Below, in pieces: positions 26,112-33,694 of a DNA stretch of 64,000 nucleotides. The stretch's first letter is position 1, and every line of letters starts with the position of its first letter. Origin of the DNA: Inquilinus sp. Marseille-Q2685 (GTDB taxonomy: Bacteria > Pseudomonadota > Alphaproteobacteria > DSM-16000 > Inquilinaceae). The notes under the pieces were generated by a model. That model was not told the DNA's origin. It ran no database searches and worked only from the letters and a program-made list of their open reading frames with translations. The translations under genes were made by a program, and so were the position numbers. The stretch is from the NCBI RefSeq assembly GCF_916619195.1, contig NZ_CAKAKL010000003.1, positions 124,001 to 188,000 on the forward strand, read 5' to 3'.

Positions 26112-26552
26112 ATGAGAATAGCCGAGGTGATGACCAGCGATGTCGCGGTGGTGCGGCCGCGGGACAGCATTCGCCATGCGGCGCAGCGGATGGACGACCT
26201 GAACATCGGGTCGCTGCCGGTGTGCGACGGCAAGCGTCTGGTCGGCATGATCACCGACCGCGACATCACCGTCCGCGTGACCGCCGCAGGGCTGGACCCG
26301 GAAAATACGGCGGTCTCGGACGCCATGTCCCAGGATGTGCGCTGGTGCTGGGCGGATGACGACGTCGAGGAGGTGTCGGAGCTGATGGGCGAGGCCCAGG
26401 TCCGCCGCGTCCCCGTGATCAATGCCGACAAGCAGCTGGTCGGCATGGTCTCGCTCGGCGACTTGTCGACCAAGCACGCACCGGGCGCGGCGGAAACGCT
26501 GGAGGAGGTATCGACTCCCTCCGTCCCCGATCGAAGCGGGAGAGAGACATGA
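26112..26552 (+). CDS. CBS-domain-pair protein
   Basis: A 146-residue protein consisting of two CBS motifs. The first begins V-M-T-S-D-V-A-V-V-R-P and ends I-T-D-R-D-I-T-V-R; the second begins A-M-S-Q-D-V-R-W-C and ends M-V-S-L-G-D-L-S. The ATG at 26112 follows G-G-G-A-G-A-G; an upstream extension of the frame is not supported. Stand-alone CBS pairs bind adenine nucleotides and often accompany stress genes. The stop overlaps the next start (ATGA), so it is translationally coupled to the DUF2267 protein. Confidence 0.88.
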   Translation: MRIAEVMTSDVAVVRPRDSIRHAAQRMDDLNIGSLPVCDGKRLVGMITDRDITVRVTAAGLDPENTAVSDAMSQDVRWCWADDDVEEVSELMGEAQVRRVPVINADKQLVGMVSLGDLSTKHAPGAAETLEEVSTPSVPDRSGRET

Positions 26553-26986
26553 GCGCGACCGGCCTGGAAGTCTTCGACAAGACGCTGCAGACCACCAACA
26601 TCTGGCTGAACGAGATCGGCGAGACGCTGGGGCCCGACCGGCAGCGCTGCTACCACGCGCTGCGCGCCGTCCTGCAGACGCTGCGGGACCGGCTGAGCGT
26701 CGAATCGGCCGCCCATCTCTCGGCCCAACTGCCGATGCTGGTGCGCGGCATCTTCTATGACGGCTACCACCCGAGCGGCACCCCCGAGACGGTGCGCAGC
26801 CAGGACGAGTTCCTGCAGCGGGTCTCGGCGCGGCTGGACAGCGGCCGGGCGATCGATTCCGGCGATGCGGCCCGAGCCGTGTTCGCTGTCCTGGCCCATC
26901 ACATGCCCGAAGGCACGGTGCGCCACGTGACCGACACTCTGCCGGACGAGATCCGGCGGCTGTTCCCGCAGCAACCCGCGCACTGA
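26549..26986 (+). CDS. DUF2267-domain protein
   Basis: A 145-residue cytoplasmic helical protein. It has the DUF2267 arrangement of two similar helical units: an N-terminal one with R-Q-R-C-Y-H-A-L-R-A-V-L-Q-T-L-R-D-R-L-S and A-A-H-L-S-A-Q-L-P-M-L-V-R-G, and a second with A-R-A-V-F-A-V-L-A-H-H and H-V-T-D-T-L-P. Function unknown; such proteins are often found with CBS-domain, USP and other survival proteins, in agreement with the coupled gene here. Confidence 0.85.
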   Translation: MSATGLEVFDKTLQTTNIWLNEIGETLGPDRQRCYHALRAVLQTLRDRLSVESAAHLSAQLPMLVRGIFYDGYHPSGTPETVRSQDEFLQRVSARLDSGRAIDSGDAARAVFAVLAHHMPEGTVRHVTDTLPDEIRRLFPQQPAH

Positions 26987-27008
26987 CCGCGCTTCGGCGC
27001 CCGCGATT

Positions 27009-27038
27009 CAACCTTGACAAAAAAAGTTGTCAAGGTTG
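27009..27038. promoter_or_regulatory. Perfect 12-bp inverted repeat operator before the ArsR-like gene
   Basis: CAACCTTGACAA, six bases AAAAAG, then TTGTCAAGGTTG. The arms are exact complements. A -35-like TTGACA (27014-27019) lies in the left arm, and 17 bases on a TGGAAT could be the -10 (27037-27042). Transcription would then start at or very near the ATG at 27048. Very likely the autoregulatory site of the downstream ArsR-like protein; the promoter reading is inference. Confidence 0.75.
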
Positions 27039-27047
27039 GAATGGGGC

Positions 27048-27656
27048 ATGCTGGACGTGGATGTCATCGATGACCCGGCGGCCGCAGCGGCCGCGCTCGA
27101 GCCGGTCCGCAGCCGCCTGCTGGCGGAGCTGGCCGAGCCGGCGTCGGCCGCCGGGCTGGCGACCCGGCTCGGGATCCCGCGGCAGAAGGTGAACTACCAT
27201 CTGCGGGCGCTGGAGGCGCACCGGCTGGTCCGCGAGGCGGAGACGCGGCGCTGGGGCGGCCTGACCGAGCGGCTCTATGTTGCCACCGCCACCTCCTATC
27301 TCGTCTCGCCGCAGGCGCTGGGACCGGTCGCCGCCGATCCCGGGCGCACCTCCGACCGGCTGTCGGCCAGCTACCTGATCGCGCTGGCCGCCCGCATCGT
27401 GCGCGAGGTCGGCGGCCTGTGGCGCGCCGCCCGCCGCGCCGAGAAGCGGCTGGCCACCCTGTCGATCGACACCGAGATCCGCTTCGCGTCGCCGGCCGAC
27501 CGGGCCGCCTTCACCCAGGAGCTGACGGCGTCGATCGCCGCCCTGGCGGCGCGCTACCACAACGCGTCGGTGCCGGGCGGGCGGGACCACCGCCTGGTCC
27601 TGATGGCCTATCCCAAGCCCGCCGACTTATCGAAAGGGGAGCAGGCATGCCATTGA
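27048..27656 (+). CDS. ArsR-like winged helix-turn-helix regulator
   Basis: A 202-residue regulator. The N-terminal HTH reads R-S-R-L-L-A-E-L-A-E-P-A-S-A-A-G-L-A-T-R-L, then G-I-P-R-Q-K-V-N-Y-H-L-R-A-L-E, typical ArsR/HTH_20. The rest is a longer helical domain without metal-binding cysteines, so it is not a classical metal sensor. The ATG at 27048 follows G-G-A-A-T-G-G-G-G; a TTG at 27027 lies inside the operator palindrome and is rejected. It overlaps the following SRPBCC gene by 10 bases. ArsR-type regulators paired with AHSA1/SRPBCC proteins are common. Confidence 0.88.
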   Translation: MLDVDVIDDPAAAAAALEPVRSRLLAELAEPASAAGLATRLGIPRQKVNYHLRALEAHRLVREAETRRWGGLTERLYVATATSYLVSPQALGPVAADPGRTSDRLSASYLIALAARIVREVGGLWRAARRAEKRLATLSIDTEIRFASPADRAAFTQELTASIAALAARYHNASVPGGRDHRLVLMAYPKPADLSKGEQACH

Positions 27657-28456
27657 AGAGCGACGCGACGCGGCGCTGGGTCGAGCTCGACGTGCTGCTG
27701 CCGGGGACGCCGGAACAGGTGTGGCAGGCGATCGCCACCGGCCCCGGCCTCAGCGCCTGGTTCACCGCCACCCAGGTCGAGGAGCGGGTCGGCGGAGCCA
27801 TCCGCTTCGAGTTCGGCGAGGGCATGGCTTCCGCCGGCACCGTCACGGCCTGGGAGCCGCCGTTCCGTTTCGCCTATGAGGAGACGGGCTGGAACGGCGA
27901 GGCTCCGCCGGTGGCGACGGAATGCGTCATCACCAGCCGGTCCGGCGACACCTGCGTGCTGCGGCTGGTCCACACCCTGTTCACCACCGACGGCCGCTGG
28001 GACGACGAGCTGGAGGGCTTTGAATCCGGCTGGCCGGGCTTCTTCGTCATCCTGCAGCTGTATCTGAAGCGGTTCGCCGGCCTGCCGGCGGCGCCGGCCC
28101 GGGCCATGGCCATGCATCCGGGCCCCGACCTCGCCGCCTGGACCGACCTGGCCGGCCGGCTCGGCTTCGCCGGCGCGAATGTCGGCGAACGATGGGCCAC
28201 GCCGGCCGGTGTCCCGGCGCTGGCCGGGACGGTGGAGCGGGTGCAACAGGACGCCAAGTCGCGCGAGGTGACCGTGGCGCTGGACCAGCCGGCGCCCGGC
28301 ATCGCGTTGATCGGGGTCCATGGCTGGCAGGGCCGGGCCCGGGTGGCGGCGAGCGTCTTCTTCTACGGCGACCGCGCCGCCGACACCGCCGCCCGGTTCG
28401 AGGCCGAGCTGCGCCGTTGGACCCGCGAAACCTATCCGGACAAGGAAGAGGGTTAG
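27647..28456 (+). CDS. SRPBCC/AHSA1-like protein, copy 1
   Basis: A 269-residue protein. Residues 10-145 form an AHSA1-type START-like domain (E-L-D-V-L-L-P-G-T-P-E-Q-V-W-Q-A-I-A-T-G-P-G-L-S-A-W-F, then V-E-E-R-V-G-G-A-I-R-F-E-F, and G-F-E-S-G-W-P-G-F-F). A further ~110 residues (W-T-D-L-A-G-R-L-G onwards) form a second, unrecognised region. These proteins bind hydrophobic ligands. It begins inside the end of the regulator gene and ends two bases before copy 2, so the three are co-translated. Confidence 0.85.
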   Translation: MPLKSDATRRWVELDVLLPGTPEQVWQAIATGPGLSAWFTATQVEERVGGAIRFEFGEGMASAGTVTAWEPPFRFAYEETGWNGEAPPVATECVITSRSGDTCVLRLVHTLFTTDGRWDDELEGFESGWPGFFVILQLYLKRFAGLPAAPARAMAMHPGPDLAAWTDLAGRLGFAGANVGERWATPAGVPALAGTVERVQQDAKSREVTVALDQPAPGIALIGVHGWQGRARVAASVFFYGDRAADTAARFEAELRRWTRETYPDKEEG

Positions 28457-28458
28457 CC

Positions 28459-29277
28459 ATGCCCGTGAAGAAGGACGAGACCGGTCGCCGTTATGTCGAG
28501 GCCGAGGTCGAGGTGCCCGGCACGCCGGAGGAGGTGTGGCAGGCGATCGCCACCGGGCCCGGCATCACCTCCTGGTTCGTGCCGACCGAGGTGGAGGAGC
28601 GGGTGGGGGGCGCCGTGACCGCCAATTTCGGGCCGGGGATGGATTCGCTGGCCACCATCACGGCATGGGATCCGCCGCACCGCTTCGCCGCCGACAGCCG
28701 CGACGGCATGGGCCCGGGCGGCCCGACCATCGCCACCGAATGGAGCGTGGAGGCCAAGGCCGGCGGCACCTGCATCGTCCGGGTGGTCCACGCCTGGTTC
28801 GCCGACGGCGACGACTGGGACGCCCAGTTCGAGGGGCACGAGCACGGGTGGCGGTCGTTCTTCCGCATCCTGCGCCTGTATCTCGCCCACTTCCGTGGTC
28901 AGCACGGCGCGAACCTTCAGCTGATGGGCGTGGGATCGGAACCGACCGCCTCGGAAGCTTGGGTTGCCCTGACCGGGCGGCTCGGCATTGCCGGGGCCGG
29001 GCCGGGCCGGCGGGTGCAATCGGCGGCCGGCGCACCGGCTTTGGCCGGGCAGGTCGAGAGCATTGGCCCGGACGAGCATCCGGAGCTGCTGCTGCGGCTC
29101 GACGCGCCGGCGCCCGGCATCGCCCATCTCTTCGCCTTGCCGATGGCCGGCCAGGTCTTTCTGCCGGTGCGGCTCTATCTGTTCGGCAACCAGCCGGCGG
29201 CCGTCGCCGCGCGGGAGGGGCCGGCGTGGCAGGCCTGGATGGCCCGCCACTTCCCGATGCCGGCCCAGCCGGGCTAG
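28459..29277 (+). CDS. SRPBCC/AHSA1-like protein, copy 2 (tandem paralogue)
   Basis: A 272-residue paralogue of the preceding gene, with the same two-part layout: V-P-G-T-P-E-E-V-W-Q-A-I-A-T-G-P-G-I-T-S-W-F near residue 20, V-E-E-R-V-G-G-A-V-T-A-N-F, and H-E-H-G-W-R-S-F-F near 135, then the same C-terminal extension. Several ligand-pocket residues differ (for example S-W-F-V-P-T for A-W-F-T-A-T), so the two may prefer different ligands. Arose by tandem duplication; last gene of the ArsR module. Confidence 0.85.
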   Translation: MPVKKDETGRRYVEAEVEVPGTPEEVWQAIATGPGITSWFVPTEVEERVGGAVTANFGPGMDSLATITAWDPPHRFAADSRDGMGPGGPTIATEWSVEAKAGGTCIVRVVHAWFADGDDWDAQFEGHEHGWRSFFRILRLYLAHFRGQHGANLQLMGVGSEPTASEAWVALTGRLGIAGAGPGRRVQSAAGAPALAGQVESIGPDEHPELLLRLDAPAPGIAHLFALPMAGQVFLPVRLYLFGNQPAAVAAREGPAWQAWMARHFPMPAQPG

Positions 29278-29301
29278 ATGAATTGCCGATGCAGCGAAGC
29301 C

Positions 29302-30033
29302 TCAGACCTGTCGCATGCCACCGTCGACGCAAAGCTCGACGCCGGCGATGAAGCTCGCCTCGGTGCTCAGCAGGAAGAGCGTCGCCGCCGCCACCTCAGC
29401 AGGCTGCGCCATACGGCCAAGTGGAATCGATGCGATCACCGCCGCGCGCATCTCATCAGGAGTTCTTGCCATCATCTCGGTGTCCGTCGGCCCTGGAGCG
29501 ACGACATTCACGCGGATGCCGCGCGGTGCGAGCTCGGCCGTCCAGGTTCGGGCATAGGAGCGCAGCGCGGCCTTGGTCGCGCCGTAGGTGCCATAGGAGG
29601 GAAAGCCGGCCGCCCCTGCGATCGACCCGACGAGGACGACCGAGCTGCCATCGGCCAAGGCGTCGAGCGCCGCTTTCAGCCCGAAAACCGGACCACGGAC
29701 ATTGACCGCGAAAAGACGGTCGAAATGGTCCGTCGTCTCGGCGGCCAGGAGCGCCGGCTCGGCCATGCCGGCATTCAGCACCAGCGCGTCGATGCGGCCG
29801 CAAGCTTCCTTCACGGATGCCACGACTCGCGTCAGATCCTCCGGCGCGCTTGCATCCGCAACAAGACCGCGCGCGCCGCCACCGATCTTGGAGGCTGCGG
29901 CCTCAACCTCACCGGCGACTCGACCGGTGAGAAAGACGGTCGCTCCCTCCTCCGACAGCCGCTCGGCAATAGCAAAGCCGATCCCCTTTGCGCCGCCAAC
30001 CACGAGCGCCACCTTGTCCATCATCCGAGCCAT
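29302..30033 (-). CDS. Short-chain dehydrogenase/reductase
   Basis: A 243-residue classical SDR. The cofactor loop is G-G-A-K-G-I-G-F-A, N-A-G-M follows strand 4, and the catalytic set is S (G-S-I-A-G-A), Y and K (Y-G-T-Y-G-A-T-K). P-G-P-T-D-T-E-M completes the active-site wall. Arg in T-G-R after strand 2 suggests NADP(H). The ATG at 30033 is preceded by G-A-A-G-G-A at a proper distance. It is divergent from an HxlR regulator, a common regulator-target pair. Substrate unknown. Confidence 0.9.
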   Translation of the reverse strand: MARMMDKVALVVGGAKGIGFAIAERLSEEGATVFLTGRVAGEVEAAASKIGGGARGLVADASAPEDLTRVVASVKEACGRIDALVLNAGMAEPALLAAETTDHFDRLFAVNVRGPVFGLKAALDALADGSSVVLVGSIAGAAGFPSYGTYGATKAALRSYARTWTAELAPRGIRVNVVAPGPTDTEMMARTPDEMRAAVIASIPLGRMAQPAEVAAATLFLLSTEASFIAGVELCVDGGMRQV

Positions 30034-30066
30034 CACAAGTCCTTCAAATGAGTGATGACGTCCCAT

Positions 30067-30081
30067 ATATACGGTGTATAT
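30067..30081. promoter_or_regulatory. Palindrome between SDR and HxlR genes
   Basis: ATATAC-GGT-GTATAT, a perfect 6-3-6 palindrome in the A+T-rich middle of the divergent promoter region, 33 bases from the SDR start and 34 from the HxlR start. GTATAC-type sites are known for HxlR proteins. Likely operator shared by both promoters. Confidence 0.6.
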
Positions 30082-30115
30082 CTGATATCAAGAACGCACC
30101 TTGAGTAGCCTAGAT

Positions 30116-30508
30116 ATGGTGGACGATACCGACCTCGCGCTCCTGTCAGATCGGGTGCTCTCCGATATGGCGCGCATACGCCCGGTGCTCGACAAGATCG
30201 CCGACAAGTGGACGATCATGATCCTGACGGTGATCTGTCCCAAGCCGTCGCGCTTCAACGAGATCAAGCGGCGGCTGGACGGGATCACGCACAAGGCGCT
30301 CGCCGATGCCCTGAAGCGCTTGGAGCGCAACGGTCTGGTTACGCGGACCGTGCTGCCGACAGCGCCGATCGGTGTCGAATATGCCATAACTCCGCTGGGG
30401 CACTCGCTGCGCGAACCGTTCGAGGCTCTGTGTGCTTGGGCACTGCAATATGGTGACGCGATCGAGGAAGCTCGGGTCGCCAGCGAGCGCGCGAGTGCGA
30501 GGAATTGA
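30116..30508 (+). CDS. HxlR-family transcriptional regulator
   Basis: A 130-residue MarR-like winged-helix protein of the HxlR family: D-K-W-T-I-M-I-L-T-V at helix 1, R-F-N-E-I-K-R-R-L-D-G-I-T-H-K-A-L-A-D-A-L-K-R-L-E-R-N-G-L-V in the recognition region, and V-E-Y-A-I-T-P-L-G at the wing. It lacks the N-terminal cysteine of redox-sensing members. Start at the ATG 30116; a TTG at 30101 is also possible, and neither has a clear ribosome site. It likely controls the divergent SDR and itself. Confidence 0.87.
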   Translation: MVDDTDLALLSDRVLSDMARIRPVLDKIADKWTIMILTVICPKPSRFNEIKRRLDGITHKALADALKRLERNGLVTRTVLPTAPIGVEYAITPLGHSLREPFEALCAWALQYGDAIEEARVASERASARN

Positions 30509-30592
30509 GCTTCGTTGAATGATGGCTGACGGGGCGTCGGCCTTTGGCGTAATGGCGGCCTTCGGGCGTTTTCCGCCACAACACTGGTCGGT

Positions 30593-31057
30593 TCAGCGCT
30601 CGAAGGTGCCGACCAGCTCGGCCTCGCCGACGACATGCGGCCGGGCGGCGCGCCAGATCTGCTCGACCGTCGCCTTGGGCGGCAGGTCCAGCCTCGGCAC
30701 GTCCAGCGCGGCCAGCCGGAAGTGATAGTGGTGCCGGCCATGGCCCCGCGGCGGCTGCGGCCCGTCCCAATGGGCGTTGCCGAAGTCGTTGACGCCATGG
30801 CCGAGGCTTTCGGTCTTGGCTCCCGCCGTGGTGCCTTCCGGCAGGCGGTCGCGGCTGCCCATGATGTTGTAGACGGCCCAGTGGCGGAAGGTGCCGGAGG
30901 GCGCGTCCGGATCGTCCACCACCAGGACATAGCTCTGCGTGGTGGGTGGCGGATCCTGCCATTCGAGCGGCGGCGAGACGTTGTCGCCGTCCCGGGAATA
31001 TTTGGGCGGGATCGGATCACCGTCGCCGAAGGCCGGGCTGTTGAGGATGAAGGCCAT
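30593..31057 (-). CDS. YbhB/YbcL-type PEBP (Raf kinase inhibitor-like) protein
   Basis: A 154-residue phosphatidylethanolamine-binding-protein relative. It starts M-A-F-I-L-N-S-P-A-F and has the canonical blocks P-P-K-Y-S-R-D-G-D-N-V-S-P-P-L-E-W, V-D-D-P-D-A-P-S-G-T-F-R-H-W and G-P-Q-P-P-R-G-H-G-R-H-H-Y. The start M-A-F was preferred to an ATG nine codons upstream. Bacterial members are of unknown function, cytoplasmic here as no signal peptide is seen. Same strand as ada, with about 90 bases between. Confidence 0.9.
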   Translation of the reverse strand: MAFILNSPAFGDGDPIPPKYSRDGDNVSPPLEWQDPPPTTQSYVLVVDDPDAPSGTFRHWAVYNIMGSRDRLPEGTTAGAKTESLGHGVNDFGNAHWDGPQPPRGHGRHHYHFRLAALDVPRLDLPPKATVEQIWRAARPHVVGEAELVGTFER

Positions 31058-31143
31058 GCTCGTCTCCGTTCTTCGGGGCCTCACTTGGCAACCCGACGGG
31101 GGCGAGCACGGTTCCGCGGCCAGGGCGCCTCAGTCCGCGCGCC

Positions 31144-32238
31144 TCAGCTGGCCTCGCGCTCCAGCAGGGCGCGCTTGCGATCGACGCCCCAGCGGTAGCC
31201 GGACAGGTCGCCGTCGGAGCGGACCACGCGGTGGCAGGGGATGGCGACTGCCAAGTCGTTGGCGGCGCAGGCCTGGGCCACCGCGCGCACCGCCTTGGGC
31301 CGGCCGATGCGCTTGGCGATCTCGGCGTAGCTGGCGGTGCTCCCGGCCGGGATGGCACGCAACGCCTGCCATACCTTCTGCTGGAAGGCGGTGCCGCGGA
31401 TGTCGAGCGGAAGATCCAGCATCACCTCCCCATTGGCGGCCGACGGCGCCTCGACGAAGCCGACCACCCGGGCCACCAGCTGCTCGAACTCCGCGTCGCC
31501 GCCGACCAGCCGGGCCTTGGGGAAACGATCCTGCAGCTCCTCCAGCAGCGCCTGCGGGTCGTCGCCGAACTGGATGGCGACGATGCCCTTCCCGGTCGCC
31601 GCCACCAGGATGGCGCCGAGATGACATTGCCCGATGGCGAAGCGGATCTCCGCCCCGGTGCCGCCGTCGCGGAAGGCGGTCGGGGTCATGCCCAGCCGTT
31701 GCGGCGCCGCGGCGTAGAATCGGCCGTTGGAGTTGAAGCCGGCGCCGTAGATCGCCTCGGTGACGGTCCCGGTCTGCTCCAGCTCGTCGCGCATGCGGTC
31801 GGCGCGATGGGCGTCGGCATAGGCCTTGGGGGTGACGCCGGCGACCGACTTGAACATGCGGTGGAAGTGGAAGCGGCTCAGCCCGGCGGCCTCGGCCAGC
31901 TCGTCCAGGCTCGGCATCTCCTCGGCCGTCTCGATCTTGCGGCAGGCCGCGACCACCAGGGCGGTCTGGCGTTCGGCCAGCGACATCTCGTTCGGCTTGC
32001 AGCGCCGGCAGGGACGGAAGCCGGCGCGCTCGGCCGCAGCGGGGTCGGCATGGAAGCTGGCATTCTCGCGCCGCGGATGGCGCGAGGCGCAACTCGGCCG
32101 GCAATAGATCCCGGTGGTGCGGACGGCGAAGACGAAGACGCCGTCGGCGGCGCGGTCGCGGCGCAGCACCGCGGCCCAGCGGACCTCGTCATTGGCGAAG
32201 GCCGGGGCGGGGACGGGAGGCGGGGGAATGAAGCCCAT
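31144..32238 (-). CDS. ada: Ada: methylphosphotriester/O6-methylguanine DNA methyltransferase and regulator
   Basis: A 364-residue protein with all three Ada parts. Residues 15-85: the zinc/methyl-acceptor domain with Cys46, Cys50, Cys77 and Cys80. Residues 90-190: AraC-type HTH (S-L-D-E-L-A-E-A-A-G-L-S-R-F-H-F-H-R-M-F). Residues 275-360: alkyltransferase with the suicide cysteine in I-P-C-H-R-V (Cys335). It repairs alkylated DNA and, once methylated, activates alkylation genes. Start set at the ATG at 32238 with GGAG nearby; the frame stays open far upstream without family support. Confidence 0.95.
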   Translation of the reverse strand: MGFIPPPPVPAPAFANDEVRWAAVLRRDRAADGVFVFAVRTTGIYCRPSCASRHPRRENASFHADPAAAERAGFRPCRRCKPNEMSLAERQTALVVAACRKIETAEEMPSLDELAEAAGLSRFHFHRMFKSVAGVTPKAYADAHRADRMRDELEQTGTVTEAIYGAGFNSNGRFYAAAPQRLGMTPTAFRDGGTGAEIRFAIGQCHLGAILVAATGKGIVAIQFGDDPQALLEELQDRFPKARLVGGDAEFEQLVARVVGFVEAPSAANGEVMLDLPLDIRGTAFQQKVWQALRAIPAGSTASYAEIAKRIGRPKAVRAVAQACAANDLAVAIPCHRVVRSDGDLSGYRWGVDRKRALLEREAS

Positions 32239-32468
32239 GGGTCGCTCCTGTTCGACGGTGGGATCGACAGGTCCCGCTGATATGGGGATGCCGATCGTCC
32301 CCTCGAAGATGGCGGGCCGCGCGTCCGCCGACACTCCGGCCCTTGCTCTCAAATTCGAGGTCCGGCTGCGACCCGGTTCTTGCGATCGAATTCGGCGGCA
32401 ACAAGCGGAGCGCGGGGCGGAGCCTGCGCGAGGATGCTCGCGCTCCCGTCTCCATCCGCGAGCACTTG

Positions 32469-33689
32469 ATGTCCGCCACCGCCCCGCTTCCCGCGCCGTT
32501 CCGCCGCTTGGCCTGGTCCAACCTGGCCGCGCAGTCGGCGGAGCAGATCGGCCTGGCCGCCGCGCCGATCGTCGCCGTGCTCGCCCTCGGCGCCGGGGCC
32601 GGCGGCACCGGCCTGCTGCAGACCGTGCAGACCTTGCCGTTCCTGCTGCTGTCCCTGCCGGCCGGGCTCCTGGCCGACCGGTCGTCGCGCCGCCGGATGA
32701 TGGCGGCGGCGGAGGCGCTGCGGGCACTGTCGCTGCTGGCCGTGCTGCTGCTCCTCTCGACTGGCGGCCTCAGCCTCGGCCTGCTGGCGGCGCTCGGCTT
32801 CCTCGGCGCCGCCGGCACCGTGGCCTACAGCGTGGCGGCGCCGTCCCTGGTGCCGGACCTGGTGCCGCGGGCGGATCTCCCGGCCGCGAACGGACGGATC
32901 GAGCTGGCGCGCAGCGCCGCCTTCGCCGCCGGTCCGGCCGTGGCCGGCGCGCTGGTGGCCTGGACCGGCGCCGGCCCAGCGTTCGCCATGGCCGCGGCCC
33001 TGTCGGTCCTGGCCGCGATCCTGCTGGCCGGCATCCGCGAGCCGCAACGGCCGGCGATGCCGCGCCGCCACGCCCTGCAGGACCTGCGCGAGGGCGCCTC
33101 CTTTGTCCTGACCCATCCGCTGCTGCGGCCGGTGCTGCTGACCGCGGTGTTCTTCAACATCGGCTGGTTCGTGCTGCAGGCGATCTATGTGCCCTATGCG
33201 GTCGGCCATCTTTGCCTCGGCGCCTCTGCAGTCGGCGCCACGCTGGCGGTCTATGGCGTCGGCATGGTGCTGGCCGCGCTGGCGGCGCCGCGGATCGCCC
33301 GGCGCATGCCGTTCGGGCCGCTGCTGCTGGTCGGCCCGTTCTCCGGCCTTGCCGGGGCGCTGCTGATGCTGCTGACCGTCTGGCTGCCCTTCGCCCCGAT
33401 CGCAGGCCTGGCCTTCTTCCTGTTCGGCGCCGGGCCGGTGCTGTGGGTGATCGCCTCGACCACCCTGCGCCAGGCGGTGACCCCGCCGGCGATGCTGGGC
33501 CGGGTCTCGGCGATCATCACCATGGCCACCTTCGGCGCCCGCCCGCTCGGCGCCGCCATCGGCGGGCTGGTCGGCGACAGCCACGGCGCCGCCGCCTGCC
33601 TGGCCATTGCCGCGATCGGATTCGTCGTCCAGGCCCTGGTGATCGCCGGCTCGCCGGTGCCGCGCCTCGCCGCTCTGCCGACAGGGTAG
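32469..33689 (+). CDS. MFS efflux transporter (EntS/MFS_3-like)
   Basis: A 406-residue inner-membrane protein with 11-12 hydrophobic segments. It opens with F-R-R-L-A-W-S-N-L-A-A-Q-S-A-E-Q-I, and has L-P-A-G-L-L-A-D-R-S-S-R-R-R between helices 2 and 3 (motif A variant). The 2-3 loop and D-L-V-P-R-A-D-L-P-A-A-N-G-R-I-E-L-A-R-S are features of the MFS_3 exporter group (EntS and relatives), which pump out siderophores or drugs. Divergent from ada across 230 bases. No siderophore genes are visible, so substrate is open. Confidence 0.83.
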   Translation: MSATAPLPAPFRRLAWSNLAAQSAEQIGLAAAPIVAVLALGAGAGGTGLLQTVQTLPFLLLSLPAGLLADRSSRRRMMAAAEALRALSLLAVLLLLSTGGLSLGLLAALGFLGAAGTVAYSVAAPSLVPDLVPRADLPAANGRIELARSAAFAAGPAVAGALVAWTGAGPAFAMAAALSVLAAILLAGIREPQRPAMPRRHALQDLREGASFVLTHPLLRPVLLTAVFFNIGWFVLQAIYVPYAVGHLCLGASAVGATLAVYGVGMVLAALAAPRIARRMPFGPLLLVGPFSGLAGALLMLLTVWLPFAPIAGLAFFLFGAGPVLWVIASTTLRQAVTPPAMLGRVSAIITMATFGARPLGAAIGGLVGDSHGAAACLAIAAIGFVVQALVIAGSPVPRLAALPTG

Positions 33690-33694
33690 GGGCA

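Noticed and set aside
27027-27047. TTG start for the ArsR-like regulator
   Set aside because: It lies inside the operator palindrome and adds residues without family match; the ATG at 27048 has a good ribosome site.
32239-32727. N-terminal extension of Ada by 163 residues in the same open frame
   Set aside because: The added sequence is Arg/Ala/Pro-rich noise and overlaps the divergent MFS gene start; the Ada domain and its ribosome site begin at 32238.
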